In this document: piece after piece, positions 36,901 to 48,100 of the stretch
Position numbering within the stretch: position 1 is the stretch's first letter
Layout of the letters: each line of letters opens with the position of its first letter
Origin: Paraktedonobacter sp034438135
Lineage (GTDB): Bacteria; Chloroflexota; Ktedonobacteria; Ktedonobacterales; Ktedonobacteraceae
DNA length: 64,000 nucleotides
Assembly: GCA_034438135.1 (NCBI GenBank)
Contig: DAOTTL010000166.1
Coordinates: 19,069 to 83,068 of the forward strand
Reading direction: 5' to 3'
Position numbers and translations under genes: made by a program
Notes under the pieces: model-generated
Seen by the model: the letters and a program-made list of their open reading frames with translations, nothing else
Databases searched by the model: none
Told to the model about the DNA's origin: nothing

Positions 36901-39900
36901 CTCCTGAGCGTTCAGGCGCAATAGGGTCGCCCGGAGCAGAGGGCCTTGTGCCAGCCGGAAAGGAGCCTCGCTGTCCTGGGTGGCGAGCTGTTGAAGTAGA
37001 GTCTCTTGCTGAGTCAAAGCAAGGCCAGAGAGATCGATGAGGGGCAGCGAAAGTGTAAGAGCAGGCAGGACTTGCTGAACGGGTTCTCCCTGGTGGAGCA
37101 GGAAGATAGTACGCAAACTCTCGTGTCGGCTTAGAATAATGTTGAAACATTCCTCCAGAGCGGAGACATTGAGTGTGCCCTGCATGCGCAGCGCGGCTGC
37201 CATGATATAGAGAGCCGGATCGATGTCAAGTTGCTCAAGGAACCACAGCCGTTGTTGGGCGAATGCGAGCGGAACAGGTTCCTGGTGGGTGCGAGGCAGC
37301 AGGGGAGGGAGCGTGAGACCGAGTTCTTCTTGCGTGGAGGAGGTCAGACGTTGGGCCAGGGAGGCGATCGTTGGAGCTTCAAAGATGACGCGCAGAGGTA
37401 ATGTGCGCTGTAGTAGCTCCCGTAGCCGTAAGATCACCTGTGTGGCCAGTAGCGAATGGCCGCCCAGTTCAAAGAAGTCCTCATAGATGCCCACCGTTTC
37501 TCGTCGCAGTACCGCTGACCAGATAGCTACCAGTGCTTCCTCCATAGGAGTGCGTGGTGCAACTGGCAGAAACGCCTGTTTAAGCCCGGCATTGTTTGGG
37601 TGCGGCAATGCGCGTCGATCTATTTTGCCATTTGCATTCAATGGGAATGCTTCTACCAGCACAAAAGTCGAGGGAACCATATAATGTGGCAGTTGTTTCT
37701 GTAAATAGTGCCTCAAGGTGCTGTAATCAAGGTCAGCCTGAGACTGTGCCGTGACATACGCGACCAGTTGTTTCTCCGCTGCCTTATCCTCATGAACTAT
37801 GACCAGTGCCTCGTGTACGCTATTGTGCTCTCTGAGCACTGCTTCGATTTCTGTCAGCTCGATGCGGAAACCCCGTAGCTTGATCTGGCTATCCATGCGA
37901 CCGAGAAACTCAATGCTTCCGTCTGACCGATAGCGTGCCAGGTCCCCTGTTTTATAGAGGCGCGATCCAGGCTGATTACTGAAGGGATCGGGAATGAATT
38001 TCTCGGCAGTCAGGTCAGGACGATGGAGATAACCCCGCGCCAGACCAGTACCACCAAGATGAAGCTCGGCTGACACTCCCACTGGCACGAGTTGCAGATG
38101 GCTATCTAGCAGATATGCCTGTGTTTGTGTAATTGGATGTCCGATAGGTGGAGGACCAGCAGCATCCTTCTGAATGAGTGCAAAGGTAGAGTAGGTCGTA
38201 TCTTCGCTGGGTCCGTAGAGATTGAAAAGCTGCGCAAGCGTCTTGCGCTGATAGAGTTGCCGGGCAAGTGACTGCTGAAAAGGTTCACCGGCAAGGTTAA
38301 TCACGCGTACAGAATTCGGAACTCCCTGTGTTTGCAGAAGTTCAGTCATAAGTGCTGGAACCGTATTGAGCAACGTCACACCGCTTCTGGCGGGTAAGCT
38401 GGAAAGATGCAGGACATTTTCAATTAGAATAACTTTACCGCCTCTACAGAGAGGTACGAACAGCTCGAAGATCGATAGGTCAAAGCACACAGAGGTAGAG
38501 GCCAGAACGCCATCCAGATACTCTAAAGCGAAAACCTCGCTGGCCCAGTTTACCAGCGCGACAGGACTCCGATGCTCAATGGCCACTCCTTTGGGCAGAC
38601 CCGTGGAGCCGGATGTGTAGATGACATAGGCCAGATTGCGGTCAGTAACCCTACTCTGTGGATTAGCCTTGCTCCAATCGTGTGCCGGTGTCTCCACCTT
38701 CTCCAGACAGAGCACCGGACCCTGATAAGAGGACGCAATGCGTGTCAGGAGTCGCTCTTGAGTCAGTAACAGCGCCACCTGGGCATCGCTCAGTAAGAAA
38801 GCAAGCCGTTGCTGAGGATACGCCGGATCTAACGGGACGTAGGCCCCGCCAGCCTTGAGAATGGCGAGCAGGCTCACGAGCAGTTCGATCGAGCGTTCCA
38901 TGCAGAGAGCCACCCGTGTGTCGGGTCCTATACCACGGGCTTGTAAAGAGTGAGCCAGGGCGTTGGCTCGCTGGTTGAGTTCTTGATAACTGAGTTGCTC
39001 ATCCTGCCAGATCAGCGCTATAGCGTCCGGCGTTCGGGTCACCTGTTGCTCAAAGAGTTGATGCAAACAGTGTTCTTGAGAAGGCTGACTGCTGCTATTC
39101 CACCCGAACGACTCTTGCTCTGCTTTAGTGAGGAGTGGCAGGTATGCGAGTTGTTGTTGGGGATTGGCAACCATTCCCTCTAACAGCGTTTGCAGATGGC
39201 CTGCCAGTCGTTGGATGCTGTCTGCCTCAAAGCGACGTGTATCATAGCCAATTTGTAGCAGTATTTCTGTTGCAGGTGCGACCATCAACGTCAGTGCATA
39301 GTTTGTCTGCTCAAATGTATGCATCTGCTCAATGTGCAGGTCGTTTCTCTGTTCGCTGGCGAGAAGACTGACAGGATAGTTCTCAAAGACCACAAGACTC
39401 TCGAAAAGTGGCATATCTGCATGGATCTCGCTCCATTGCTGAACTTGCGTAAGCGGGCTGTACTCATACTGGCGTGCTTCCACCTGTTGGGTTTGCAGAT
39501 CCTTAAGCCAGTCGCCAATCATAGCTGTCGGAGGGACCTGAACGCGTAGAGGCAACGTGTTGATAAAGAGTCCAATCATCGTTTCAACGCCCGCTATGCC
39601 AGGTGGACGACCTGAGACCGTTACGCCAAATAGCACCTCTTCTCTGCCACTGTAGCGGCTCAGCAAGAGTCCCCAGGCCCCTTGTATCAGCGTATTGAGC
39701 GTAACCTGTTTCTGTCTGACCAGAGACCTCAGATGAGCGCTCAACGTTGTGGAGAGACGCACTTGTAACGTATTGATCTCCGGCTCAGGGGAGCGTGATC
39801 CCTCGATTGAGTTATCTACGGTCAGAGGAGTGGGTTCCTGAAAGCCCTTGAGTGTCTGTCGCCAGAACCTCTCGGCCTGATCCAGATCTTGCTGATGCAG

Positions 39901-42900
39901 CCATGCCAGGTACTCGCGATAGGGCTGTTGGAGGGTGAGATGATAGCTTTCATTCCGACAGGTAGCGGTATAGCAGGCCAGAACCTCTTTAAAGAGTAAG
40001 GATAGAGACCATCCATCCAGCAATATATGGTGATAGCTCCAGATGAAGTGAGAGGTTTGCTCATCCAGTTGCAGCAAGTGAAAACGCATCAGCGGAGGGT
40101 GGTCCAGTTCAAATCCCTGCTGTCGATCGGTCCGCAGGTAGGCTATGAGCTGGTCCTGCTGTTGTGCCAGAGGGATATCTCGCCAGTCGTACTCGTGCCA
40201 GGGGAGATTGATTTGTTTATATGCCACCTGCAAAGGCACATCCAGGTTCGTCCAGTAAAATGCAGTGCGCAGTACCGGGTGCTGATCGACTACCTGTTGC
40301 CATGCCTTATGGAAGGCCATGCGGTTGAGATTGCCGTGTAAGCGAACACTCATCTGTTGCAGGTAGACGCCTGAAGCGGGCGCGTAGAGCGTGTGAAAAA
40401 GAATGCCCTGCTGCATTGGCGAGAGTTCATAGATATCTGCAAGATTTTCTATCTTCGCGGATGTTGTTCTCTGCTGAGGTGTGATCTGTGTCAGAAAGCG
40501 ATCGAGTCGGGCCTGATCGAGTCGGGCCAGAGGAAAGTCTGACGGCGTATAGCCGCCCGCCTCAGGAGATTGGCAATGAGCGATAATATCTTTGAGCGCC
40601 TGGATAAATCTCTGAGCCAGCCGTTCGATGGTTGTGCTTTTGTAGATATTCTGACTGTAACTCCATACAATTTGCAACTGACCTCTAACTATAAGTCCAT
40701 TGATATCCAGCAGATAGCTACGCTTCCCCCGCTGGCTAACGCTGGGACCGCTTGACTCACCAGAGAGCGCAAACAGTGTGTTTTCACTGATAACCTGATC
40801 AAACTGACCCAGATAGTTAAACCTGACCTCGGCTGGCGGCAAGGCACGTAATCTTTCCGCTATCTCTGCCTCGGCGTTTAGATAGCGCAGAATACCATAG
40901 CCGATGCCGCGCTGAGGTATGTGACGTATCTGTTCCTTGACAGATTTGATGCTATCCCCAGGATTATGCATCCCCGCACTCTCTAAGAGCACTGGAAAAA
41001 GAGTCGTTAACCAGCCTACGGTGCGTGAAAGATCTACGTCTTCCAGGATCTCTTCGCGTCCATGTCCTTCCATATCGAGCAAGAGTTGTGGTGAGCCAGT
41101 CCAGTCCGTGAAAGCCAGGAGTAGGGCGGTTAGCAGGAGATCGTTGATGTGTGTCTGGTAAGCGTTGGGGGCAGAGTGCAGTAATGCCTCTGTCTCCTGA
41201 TTGTTGAGCGAGACTGTCGTACTGAGCGCCGATGCGCGAGTATTGTCTCCTGCTGGATAGTCTCGTGGCAGGGGAGTGGCTCGGAGGCGTTCTTCGGCCA
41301 GCCAGTGGGTAAGTTCATGGCGCAGTGCCGGCGAGTACGCGTACGCACTCAAATGCGCCGCCCACTGTTGAAACGAAGTCGTTTTAGGCGGCAGGTGGAC
41401 ATCCTCGCCCTGTGCCAGTTGCTGATAGGCCGTTTGTAAATCTGTGAGTAGAATACGCCAGGAAACTCCATCGATGAGTAAATGATGGCTTACTAACAGC
41501 AAGCGAGCATGTTGTTGCGCACCCATCTCGAACAGCGCAACGCGGAAAAGTGGACCATTTGCAAGCTGCAAGCTGTCCTGTAACTCGCTGGCGGTGGTTT
41601 CAAGGGCCGTCCGTTGTTCCGCTGGCGAACAGGCAGTCAAGTCAACACGCAGGAGATCGATAGATACCTCCGGGCCTGCGTTGAACTGCTGCCAGCTTTC
41701 CTGCTCCTGGCGGAAACGCAGGCGTAGAGCGTCGTGCTGTACCATGAGGTGTCGTAAGGCATGCTCTAACAGCGCGATATTGAGTCTGGCCTGTATCTGT
41801 AAAAGCATAGCCTGATTGAAATGCTGAGGGTCAGCCCATGCTTGCTCAAAGAACCAGCTCTGGATGGGTGTGAGGAGGACGGGACCACTCACCAGTCCCT
41901 GCTCGGTCTGGATGGCAGGTAGCGCATTGACTACTATTGATAGCTCGGCAATGGTCTGATGCTGAAAGAGTTGTTTGGGCGTGAAATGCAGACCTGCCTG
42001 ACGTGCATGGGTGATCACCAGGATGTTCAGAATAGAATCACCACCCAACTCAAAGAAGTTATCGTGGATGCCTACATGGTCGCAGCGCAGCACCTCGGCC
42101 CAGATGCTAGCCAGCAGTTCTTCAGTGGGAGTTCTCGGAGCCACGAACGTGCTGGCTTGATTTGCGGGAGACTTTTCAGGCAGAGGCAATGCCAGACGAT
42201 CTACTTTGCCATTGAGATGCAGTGGCAAGCTATCAAGCTGGATGAAGGTGGCGGGGACCATATACACAGGGAGGTGCTTGAGCAGATAGTGGCGCAGTTC
42301 ATCGGCATGAAACGCCCGATCCTTGTGAAGAACCACATAACCGACCAGGCGTTTATCGCCGGGACTATACTCTCGCAATAGCACAACCGCATCTTGTACT
42401 GCGCTCTGTCTTCTTAAGACGGCCTCTATCTCTCCTGGTTCTATACGATATCCTCTCAGTTTGATTTGTCCATCCTGGCGGCCTACGTACTCGATGATCC
42501 CATCCGCGAGATAACGCGCCGCATCGCCTGTCCGATAGAGGCGTGCCCCCGCCGTTTGACTCCAGGGGTGAGGCACAAAGCGTTCTGCGGTCAGATCTGC
42601 CTTGCCCAGGTAGCCTCGTCCAATGGCAACTCCTCCAATATAGAGTTCTCCAACTGCTCCCAGGGGGACCGGTTGTAAGGCTGCATTGAGTATATAAAGA
42701 TCTGTGTTGGCTATGGGGCGACCTAGCGGGACAGAGCCTCTGGTGCTGTCTGGCTGACATTTCCAGGCGCTTACATCTATCGCTGCCTCTGTCGGTCCAT
42801 AAAGGTTATAGAGCGAAGCCTTCAGCCTCTGATGGAAGCGCCGCTCTGTTTCCAGGGGTAAGACTTCGCCGCTGCACATGACACGTCGCAGGCTGACACA

Positions 42901-45174
42901 CCCCTCTATGCCTTGTTCCTGTAACCAGACCTGGAGCATAAAGGGGACAAAATGGATCGTGGTAATTGCCTGTTCCTGGACGAGTTGGCGTATATAGTGG
43001 CTATCCTGATGTCCCTGAGGACGTGCCAGCACGAGTCTAGCGCCTGTTAGTAATGGCCATGTATATTCCCAGACCGAGACATCAAAGCTGATGGGTGTTT
43101 TGTGCAGCACACGGTCGGTCGAGGTAAGTTGATATTCCTGTTGCATCCATAGCAGACGATTGCAGATCCCACTATGGCTATTCATTGCGCCCTTAGGTTG
43201 GCCAGTGGAACCAGAGGTATAGATGACGTAGGCCAGGTTTTCGGGCTGCGTCAGGCTTGGCAGTGGATCGCCGCTGTATTCAGCTATGTGCGACCAGTGA
43301 TCGTCGAGACAGAGGAGATGTCCCTGATACTCAGGGAGGATGGATAGGCAGTCATGTTGGGTGAGCAGGATCTGGATGCTGGCATCTTGAAGAAGAAAGC
43401 TCAGGCGCTCACCGGGATAGGAGGGATCGAGCGGCACAAACGCGCCGCCAGCCTTAAGGATGGCGAATATGCCGATGAGCAAGAGAGGCGAGCGCTCAAG
43501 GCAGAGGCCAACGAGGACCTCAGGACCAACGCCCTGGCTTCGTAAGAGGTGTGCGAGGCGTGTGGCTCGCTGGTTGAGTTCAGCGTAGCTGATTTGTTCG
43601 TCCTCGCACACAAGAGCAATGGCGTCGGGGCTACGCTGAACCTGCTCCTCAAAGAGTTGGTGGAGACTGAGGTGTTGTGGGAAGTGTTGCTGTGGTCCGC
43701 TGGCCAGGTGCAGCATGCGCAGGTGTTCCTCATGTGAAAGTAGGGGAAGCTCGTTGATGGGCAACCGGGGAGTGGCGACCATCGCGGCGAGCAGGGTTTG
43801 TAACTGTGAGGCCATGGCCGCAATGGTGGAGGGTGCGAAGAGATCACGATTGTATTCCAGTACACCCATTAGACCGGTTGGCGAGGGCTGCATACTGAGA
43901 CTAAGCTCAAAGCGAGCGGTCGTGCGAGCAATGGGCAGCGGCGTCAGATGGAGGCCAGGTAGAGTCAGAGGCTCGACAGGAGTATTTTGCAGGATGAAGA
44001 AGGCCTGAAAGAGTGGTGAATGGCTCAGATCGCGCTGCGGATGCAGGGCCTCAACCAGCCGCTCAAAGGGGAAGTCCTGCCGGGCATAGGCATCCAGACA
44101 GCGCTGACGGATACGAGCGAGCAGTTCGTGTAACTGCGGGTTGCCCGTCAGGTCGGCTCGCAGAACGAGGGTATTGACGAAGCAGCCGATGAGGGTTTCG
44201 AGTTCGGCATGGGTGCGATTGGCAATGGGGGTGCCGATGAGCAGATCGTCCTGGCCGCTGTAGCGAGCGAGCAGCAGGGACCAGGCGGTGAGCAGGGTCA
44301 TGAAGAGCGTCACGCCCTGTTGCTGACTGAAGGTGGTCAGGTGTTGAGAGAGGGAAGCAGGCAGGGTAAAGCGCAGACGATCACCCTGAGAGGTGAGCAT
44401 GGGAGGCCGAGGGAAATCGGTAGGCAGGCTGAGCACCAGGGGAGCGTCCTGCAACTGCTCCAGCCAGAAGGTACGTTGGCGTTCGAGGGCAGGACCATGT
44501 AGCCACTCACGTTGCCAGAGGGCATAGTCGGGATACTGAATGGGTAGGGGGAGTAGGGGAGAGACATCGTGAGAGCAACAGGAAGGATAGAGGAGCGAGA
44601 GTTCGTGTTGGAAGACGCCCAGTGACCAGCCATCAGAGACGATGTGATGCATGGAAAGAAGCAGTATATGCTCTTGAGCGTGCAAGCGCACTACATAAGC
44701 GCGGAGTAGAGGACCCTGAGCCAGTGGGAAAGGTGTCTCACTTTCCTGGGAAGCGAGCTGCTCAAGCAGAGTCTCTTGCTGTGCCGCAGAAAGTCCAGAG
44801 AGGTCGATGAGGGGTAATGAGAGCGTAAGAGCTGGCAGAATGTGCTGGACGGGAATGCCGTCTCTGCTGGGGAAGATGGTGCGCAAACTCTCGTGCCGAC
44901 GCAGAATGATGTTGAAGCATTCCTCCAGGGCCGCGATGTTAAGCGTTCCCTGCATGCGCAATGCCGCTGCTATACTGTATGAGGTATTGTCCGGTTCTAT
45001 CTGATCGAGCAGCCACAGCCGTTGTTGCGCGAACGAGAGCGGCACATCTCCACCACCAGCCCTTACGGGGATCTCTGGCTCCTGCTCTTGCGGCGTACCA
45101 GCTAGCTCTTCCTCAAGCAAAAGCGCAAGAAGTTGCTCACTTTCCTCATATGTCAGATCTTCGCTATCCATCAT
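33982..45174 (-). CDS. NRPS C-A-PCP-E-C-A-PCP-C-A-PCP: predicted D-Ser, Ala, X'
   Basis: 3730 aa. Module 1: C (HHIVSDG ~178), A with code DVWHMSLIDK (Ser), PCP (GGDSILN ~1043), then an epimerization domain (~1101-1538) with HHLLIDG, EGHGRE, RTVGW and FNYLGQFD, giving D-Ser. Module 2: a C domain of the D-donor class (IYELSPMQQGILFH ~1585, HHILLDG ~1715), A with DLFNNALTYK (Ala-like), PCP ~2568. Module 3: C (HHIVSDG ~2768), A with VIWEITADDK, in which the normally invariant Asp235 is Val, and PCP ~3641. The gene overlaps the preceding NRPS by 11 bases; ATG 45174 or 45171 follows AAGGAAAAAG. The downstream PKS overlaps by four bases. The C3-A3 region is a near copy of C2-A2 in the neighbouring gene. 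Confidence 0.96.
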   Translation of the reverse strand: MMDSEDLTYEESEQLLALLLEEELAGTPQEQEPEIPVRAGGGDVPLSFAQQRLWLLDQIEPDNTSYSIAAALRMQGTLNIAALEECFNIILRRHESLRTIFPSRDGIPVQHILPALTLSLPLIDLSGLSAAQQETLLEQLASQESETPFPLAQGPLLRAYVVRLHAQEHILLLSMHHIVSDGWSLGVFQHELSLLYPSCCSHDVSPLLPLPIQYPDYALWQREWLHGPALERQRTFWLEQLQDAPLVLSLPTDFPRPPMLTSQGDRLRFTLPASLSQHLTTFSQQQGVTLFMTLLTAWSLLLARYSGQDDLLIGTPIANRTHAELETLIGCFVNTLVLRADLTGNPQLHELLARIRQRCLDAYARQDFPFERLVEALHPQRDLSHSPLFQAFFILQNTPVEPLTLPGLHLTPLPIARTTARFELSLSMQPSPTGLMGVLEYNRDLFAPSTIAAMASQLQTLLAAMVATPRLPINELPLLSHEEHLRMLHLASGPQQHFPQHLSLHQLFEEQVQRSPDAIALVCEDEQISYAELNQRATRLAHLLRSQGVGPEVLVGLCLERSPLLLIGIFAILKAGGAFVPLDPSYPGERLSFLLQDASIQILLTQHDCLSILPEYQGHLLCLDDHWSHIAEYSGDPLPSLTQPENLAYVIYTSGSTGQPKGAMNSHSGICNRLLWMQQEYQLTSTDRVLHKTPISFDVSVWEYTWPLLTGARLVLARPQGHQDSHYIRQLVQEQAITTIHFVPFMLQVWLQEQGIEGCVSLRRVMCSGEVLPLETERRFHQRLKASLYNLYGPTEAAIDVSAWKCQPDSTRGSVPLGRPIANTDLYILNAALQPVPLGAVGELYIGGVAIGRGYLGKADLTAERFVPHPWSQTAGARLYRTGDAARYLADGIIEYVGRQDGQIKLRGYRIEPGEIEAVLRRQSAVQDAVVLLREYSPGDKRLVGYVVLHKDRAFHADELRHYLLKHLPVYMVPATFIQLDSLPLHLNGKVDRLALPLPEKSPANQASTFVAPRTPTEELLASIWAEVLRCDHVGIHDNFFELGGDSILNILVITHARQAGLHFTPKQLFQHQTIAELSIVVNALPAIQTEQGLVSGPVLLTPIQSWFFEQAWADPQHFNQAMLLQIQARLNIALLEHALRHLMVQHDALRLRFRQEQESWQQFNAGPEVSIDLLRVDLTACSPAEQRTALETTASELQDSLQLANGPLFRVALFEMGAQQHARLLLVSHHLLIDGVSWRILLTDLQTAYQQLAQGEDVHLPPKTTSFQQWAAHLSAYAYSPALRHELTHWLAEERLRATPLPRDYPAGDNTRASALSTTVSLNNQETEALLHSAPNAYQTHINDLLLTALLLAFTDWTGSPQLLLDMEGHGREEILEDVDLSRTVGWLTTLFPVLLESAGMHNPGDSIKSVKEQIRHIPQRGIGYGILRYLNAEAEIAERLRALPPAEVRFNYLGQFDQVISENTLFALSGESSGPSVSQRGKRSYLLDINGLIVRGQLQIVWSYSQNIYKSTTIERLAQRFIQALKDIIAHCQSPEAGGYTPSDFPLARLDQARLDRFLTQITPQQRTTSAKIENLADIYELSPMQQGILFHTLYAPASGVYLQQMSVRLHGNLNRMAFHKAWQQVVDQHPVLRTAFYWTNLDVPLQVAYKQINLPWHEYDWRDIPLAQQQDQLIAYLRTDRQQGFELDHPPLMRFHLLQLDEQTSHFIWSYHHILLDGWSLSLLFKEVLACYTATCRNESYHLTLQQPYREYLAWLHQQDLDQAERFWRQTLKGFQEPTPLTVDNSIEGSRSPEPEINTLQVRLSTTLSAHLRSLVRQKQVTLNTLIQGAWGLLLSRYSGREEVLFGVTVSGRPPGIAGVETMIGLFINTLPLRVQVPPTAMIGDWLKDLQTQQVEARQYEYSPLTQVQQWSEIHADMPLFESLVVFENYPVSLLASEQRNDLHIEQMHTFEQTNYALTLMVAPATEILLQIGYDTRRFEADSIQRLAGHLQTLLEGMVANPQQQLAYLPLLTKAEQESFGWNSSSQPSQEHCLHQLFEQQVTRTPDAIALIWQDEQLSYQELNQRANALAHSLQARGIGPDTRVALCMERSIELLVSLLAILKAGGAYVPLDPAYPQQRLAFLLSDAQVALLLTQERLLTRIASSYQGPVLCLEKVETPAHDWSKANPQSRVTDRNLAYVIYTSGSTGLPKGVAIEHRSPVALVNWASEVFALEYLDGVLASTSVCFDLSIFELFVPLCRGGKVILIENVLHLSSLPARSGVTLLNTVPALMTELLQTQGVPNSVRVINLAGEPFQQSLARQLYQRKTLAQLFNLYGPSEDTTYSTFALIQKDAAGPPPIGHPITQTQAYLLDSHLQLVPVGVSAELHLGGTGLARGYLHRPDLTAEKFIPDPFSNQPGSRLYKTGDLARYRSDGSIEFLGRMDSQIKLRGFRIELTEIEAVLREHNSVHEALVIVHEDKAAEKQLVAYVTAQSQADLDYSTLRHYLQKQLPHYMVPSTFVLVEAFPLNANGKIDRRALPHPNNAGLKQAFLPVAPRTPMEEALVAIWSAVLRRETVGIYEDFFELGGHSLLATQVILRLRELLQRTLPLRVIFEAPTIASLAQRLTSSTQEELGLTLPPLLPRTHQEPVPLAFAQQRLWFLEQLDIDPALYIMAAALRMQGTLNVSALEECFNIILSRHESLRTIFLLHQGEPVQQVLPALTLSLPLIDLSGLALTQQETLLQQLATQDSEAPFRLAQGPLLRATLLRLNAQEHVLLLSMHHIVSDGWSLGVFQRELTLLYPSCCSHGTSPLSPLPIQYPDYALWQRQWLHGSALDLQRSFWLEQLQGAPLVLSLPTDFPRTPVLTSQGGRLRFTLPASLSQHLTTFSQQQGVTLFMTLLTAWSLLLSRYSGQDDLLIGTPIANRTHADLEALIGCFVNTLVLRADLTGNPQLQELLARIRQRCLDAYAHQDFPFERLVEALHPRRDLSHSPLFQAFFILQNAPVEALTLPDLHLTPLPIARTTASFEISLSMQPSPNGLLGVLEYNRDLFDPSTIAAMASQLQTLLTAMVSTPHLPISELPMLSSQERLHLLQLAITPTPAKPADMRSISERIEEMTHSRPDAIAVVCEDEQLTYHELDQRSTHLAYLLRTQGVGPEVLVGLCLERSPLLLIGLLAILKAGGAFVPLDPSAPPARLQQILQQSDTHFLLSTPTLAPLCASLSAALPDLSLLWLPALLQQPLPAPALLPQLLPQNLFCVLFTSGSTGQPKGVMLSHAGVLNHLSAKIEALHLSPADTLAQTASQSFVISLWQFLAPLLSGARLLILPTPTVQDPSLLLASLALARVSVLELVPSLLRVLLDLPTMHQGLPLPDLRWLILTGEALPPELVQRLRQRAPSLHLLNAYGPTEASDDVAHALLSASDEATGRSTPIGRPIANIRLLILDRFGQLAPPGVPGSLHIAGLGLSRGYLADPAQTAEVFLPDPFSSLPGTRLYRTGDLARWRPDGQLEYLGRVDQQVKVRGVRLELGEIESLLRQHPAILNAAARLWEPPDAAPRLLAYLVWRQQPATASLSEIRLFLQERLPESMLPELFLTLPKLPLNANGKLDRQALPAPERIRPEEIAKYIAPRTKTERTIAHIWQEVLQLEKVGTHDNFFDLGGHSLLMVPIHQKLKEAFGTTIALLDLFKYPSIDALTTYISQGEDTSATGRQNDSLGEKLQAGKSRVKQRFNQRQQASREQRSRQV
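34390..37370 (-). repeat. duplicated C-A block (X' module), copy a
   Basis: This coding segment spans the C3 and A3 domains of the 3730-aa NRPS and is nearly identical over long stretches to about 48725-51735 in the next gene. The A domains share the code V(V/I)WEITADDK. The C part is also shared with about 43690-45020 and 47030-48390. Limits are approximate and judged by eye. Confidence 0.75.
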
Positions 45175-48100
45175 TATGGTCTTTTTCCTTTGTCTTGTTT
45201 CGGAGAGCTTCGCGCCTCTCGTCAGCGGACATTGTACCTATCTTTTTGCGCAAGTTGGCGATGGTGGCAACTCGTCCCTTTACGGTCTCATGCCGAACAA
45301 GTGCCTCTGCCAGACCTGCTATTGTGGGTGTCTGAAAGAGTGTATTCACAGGTAACACCTCTTTAAAGGTCTCTCGTACACGTGAAATCACCTGAGTTGC
45401 CAGCAGAGAATGGCCGCCCAGTTCAAAGAAATCATCATAGATGCCAATGCGCGTAATGTGCAACACCTCTGACCAGATACCTAGCAGTAGCTCGTCAATG
45501 GGGTTGCGAGGCTCTACATAGGTTTCCTCTGCCTCTTGTCGGGTGTCATCGAGTGCTGGAGGTGCTGGCAACATCCTGCGATCCAGTTTCCCATTAGGAG
45601 TTAGGGGTAGTTTATCCATCATCACATAGGTCGCAGGCCTCATATAGTCAGGGAGTCTGGTCTGTAAATAGGTGCGCAACGTGCTGATGGGCGAGTTTTG
45701 CTGAGGATGGGATACAACGTAGGCGACCAGGCGCATATTGCCGGGCAGATCTTCGCGTAGGATCACCACTGCCTCGCGCACCATAGGATGAGTGGCCAGG
45801 ACCGTTTCGATCTCTCCCGGCTCAATACGATGTCCTCGTAACTTCACCTGATGGTCAAGCCGTCCAAGGAAATCAATCGTCCCATCGGGCAGGTAGCGGG
45901 TCAGGTCCCCGGTTTTATAGAGACGGCCACCACTCACTCCGCTGAAAGGATCAGGGATAAACCGCTCCGCAGTGAGGTCGAAACGGTCGAGATAGCCTCG
46001 TGCGACTCCCTCTCCACCGATATAGAGTTCTCCTGCTACTCCAACAGGTACTGGCTGTAAACGCCTATCCAAGATATACATCTGCGTATTGGCGAGTGGG
46101 CTACCTAGCGTGATTGACTGCTTGTTGTCATCAAGCCGCTGGATGCTCGACCAGATGGTTGTTTCGGTTGGTCCGTAGAGATTCCAGATGGTTTTTTCTT
46201 TAGCGAGCAATTGCCGGGCCAGATCATCTGGCAATGCTTCGCCTCCACAGAGTATTTTCAGTGGTCTGTGATGTGGGAGGCCTGCCTGGATAAAGAGACG
46301 CCAGGTGGCCGGGGTCGCTTGCATTATCGTGGCGCCACTCTCTATCTGATGCTTGATCAATTGTGTGCCGTCGATTGCTGTTTTTCGGCTGACCAGTGTG
46401 AGCTGAGCGCCCACAGTCAACGGGAGGAAGAGTTCGAGTACAGCGATGTCGAAAGAGAGAGAGGTGACGGCCAGAAGTTTCTCATGCTCCGTCAATTGGA
46501 GTTGTTGACTCATCGCGTGCAGGAAATTGATGACAGCGCGATGCGTGATTTGTACTCCCTTTGGTTGTCCGGTAGAGCCAGAGGTGTAGATGACATAGGC
46601 CAGGTTTTCGGGCTGTGTCGGGGTTGGCAGTGGATCGCTACGGTATTCAGCGCTGCTTGACCAGTCGTCATCAAGGCAGAGGAGACGGCCCTGGTACTCA
46701 GGGAAGATGGTCAGGCAGTCGTGTTGGGTGAGCAGAACCTGGACACCGGCATCTTTAAGCAGGAAGGCCAGGCGCTCACCGGGATAGGAGGGATCAAGAG
46801 GTACAAAAGCACCGCCAGCCTTGAGGATGGCCAGTAGTCCGATGAGCAAGAGGGGAGTTCGCTCAAGGCAGAGACCAACGAGTACCTCGGGACCAACTCC
46901 CTGAGTCTGTAAGAGACGCGCGAGACGCGTGGCCTGCTGGTTTAACTCCTGGTAAGTGAATTGTTTATCCTCGCAGACAAATGCGATGGCGTCAGGCCTA
47001 CGCTGAACCTGGGCCTCAAAGAGCTGAGGGAGGCTGAGGTGTTCTGGGAAGGGTTGCTGTGGTCCGCTGGCCAGGTGCAGCATGCGCAGGCGTTCCTCCT
47101 GTGAAAGCAAAGGCAGCTCGGAAATGGACAGGTGAGGAGAGGTAACCATAGCTGTCAGCAAGGTCTGCAACTGCGAGGCCATGGCCGCAATGGTGGAGGG
47201 TGAGAAGAGGTCACGGTTGTATTCCAGCAGGCCCAGCAGGCCAGTTGGAGCAGGTTGCATACTGAGGCTCAGCTCGAAGCGGGCGGTGGTACGAGCAATG
47301 GGCAGCGGGGTCAGGCGCAGATCAGGTAGCGCTAGTGGTTCAATGGGAGCATTTTGCAGGATAAAGAAGGCCTGAAAGAGTGGTGAATGGCTCAGATCGC
47401 GCTGCGGATGCAGGGCCTCAACCAGCCGTTCAAAGGGAAAGTCCTGCTGAGCATAGGCATCCAGACAGCGCTGACGGATTCTCGTAAGCAGTTCGTGTAG
47501 GGATGGGTTGCCAGTCAGGTCAGTGCGCAGAACGAGGGTATTGACGAAGCAGCCAATGAGCGCTTCGAGGTCAGCGTGGGTGCGATTGGCAATGGGGGTA
47601 CCAATGAGTAGATCATCCTGATCGCTGTAGCGAGCGAGTAGCAGGGACCAGGCGGTGAGCAGGGTCATGAAGAGCGTCACGCCCTGTTGCTGACTGAAGG
47701 TGGTCAATTGCTGAGAAAGGGAGGTCGGCAGCGTGAAGTACAGGCGGGCACCTTGAGAGGAGAGCACAGGAGGACGAGGGAAGTCAGTGGGCAGGCTGAG
47801 CACCAGGGGAGCGTCCTGCAATTGCTCCAACAAGAAGGCACGTTGCCGTTCGAGAGAGGGCCACGGGCGCTGCCAGAGGGCATAGTCGGAGTATTGAATG
47901 GGCAGGGGGGATAGGGGAGAGGCTTTGTGAGAGCAGCAGGCAGGATAGAAGAGCGAAAGTTCGCGTTGAAAGACACCCAGGGACCAGCCATCAGAGACGA
48001 TGTGATGCATGGAAAGAAGCAAGATATGCTCCTGAGCGTGCAAGCGCACTACATAAGCGCGGAACAAAGGACCCTGAGCCAGACTGAAAGGCGTCTCGCC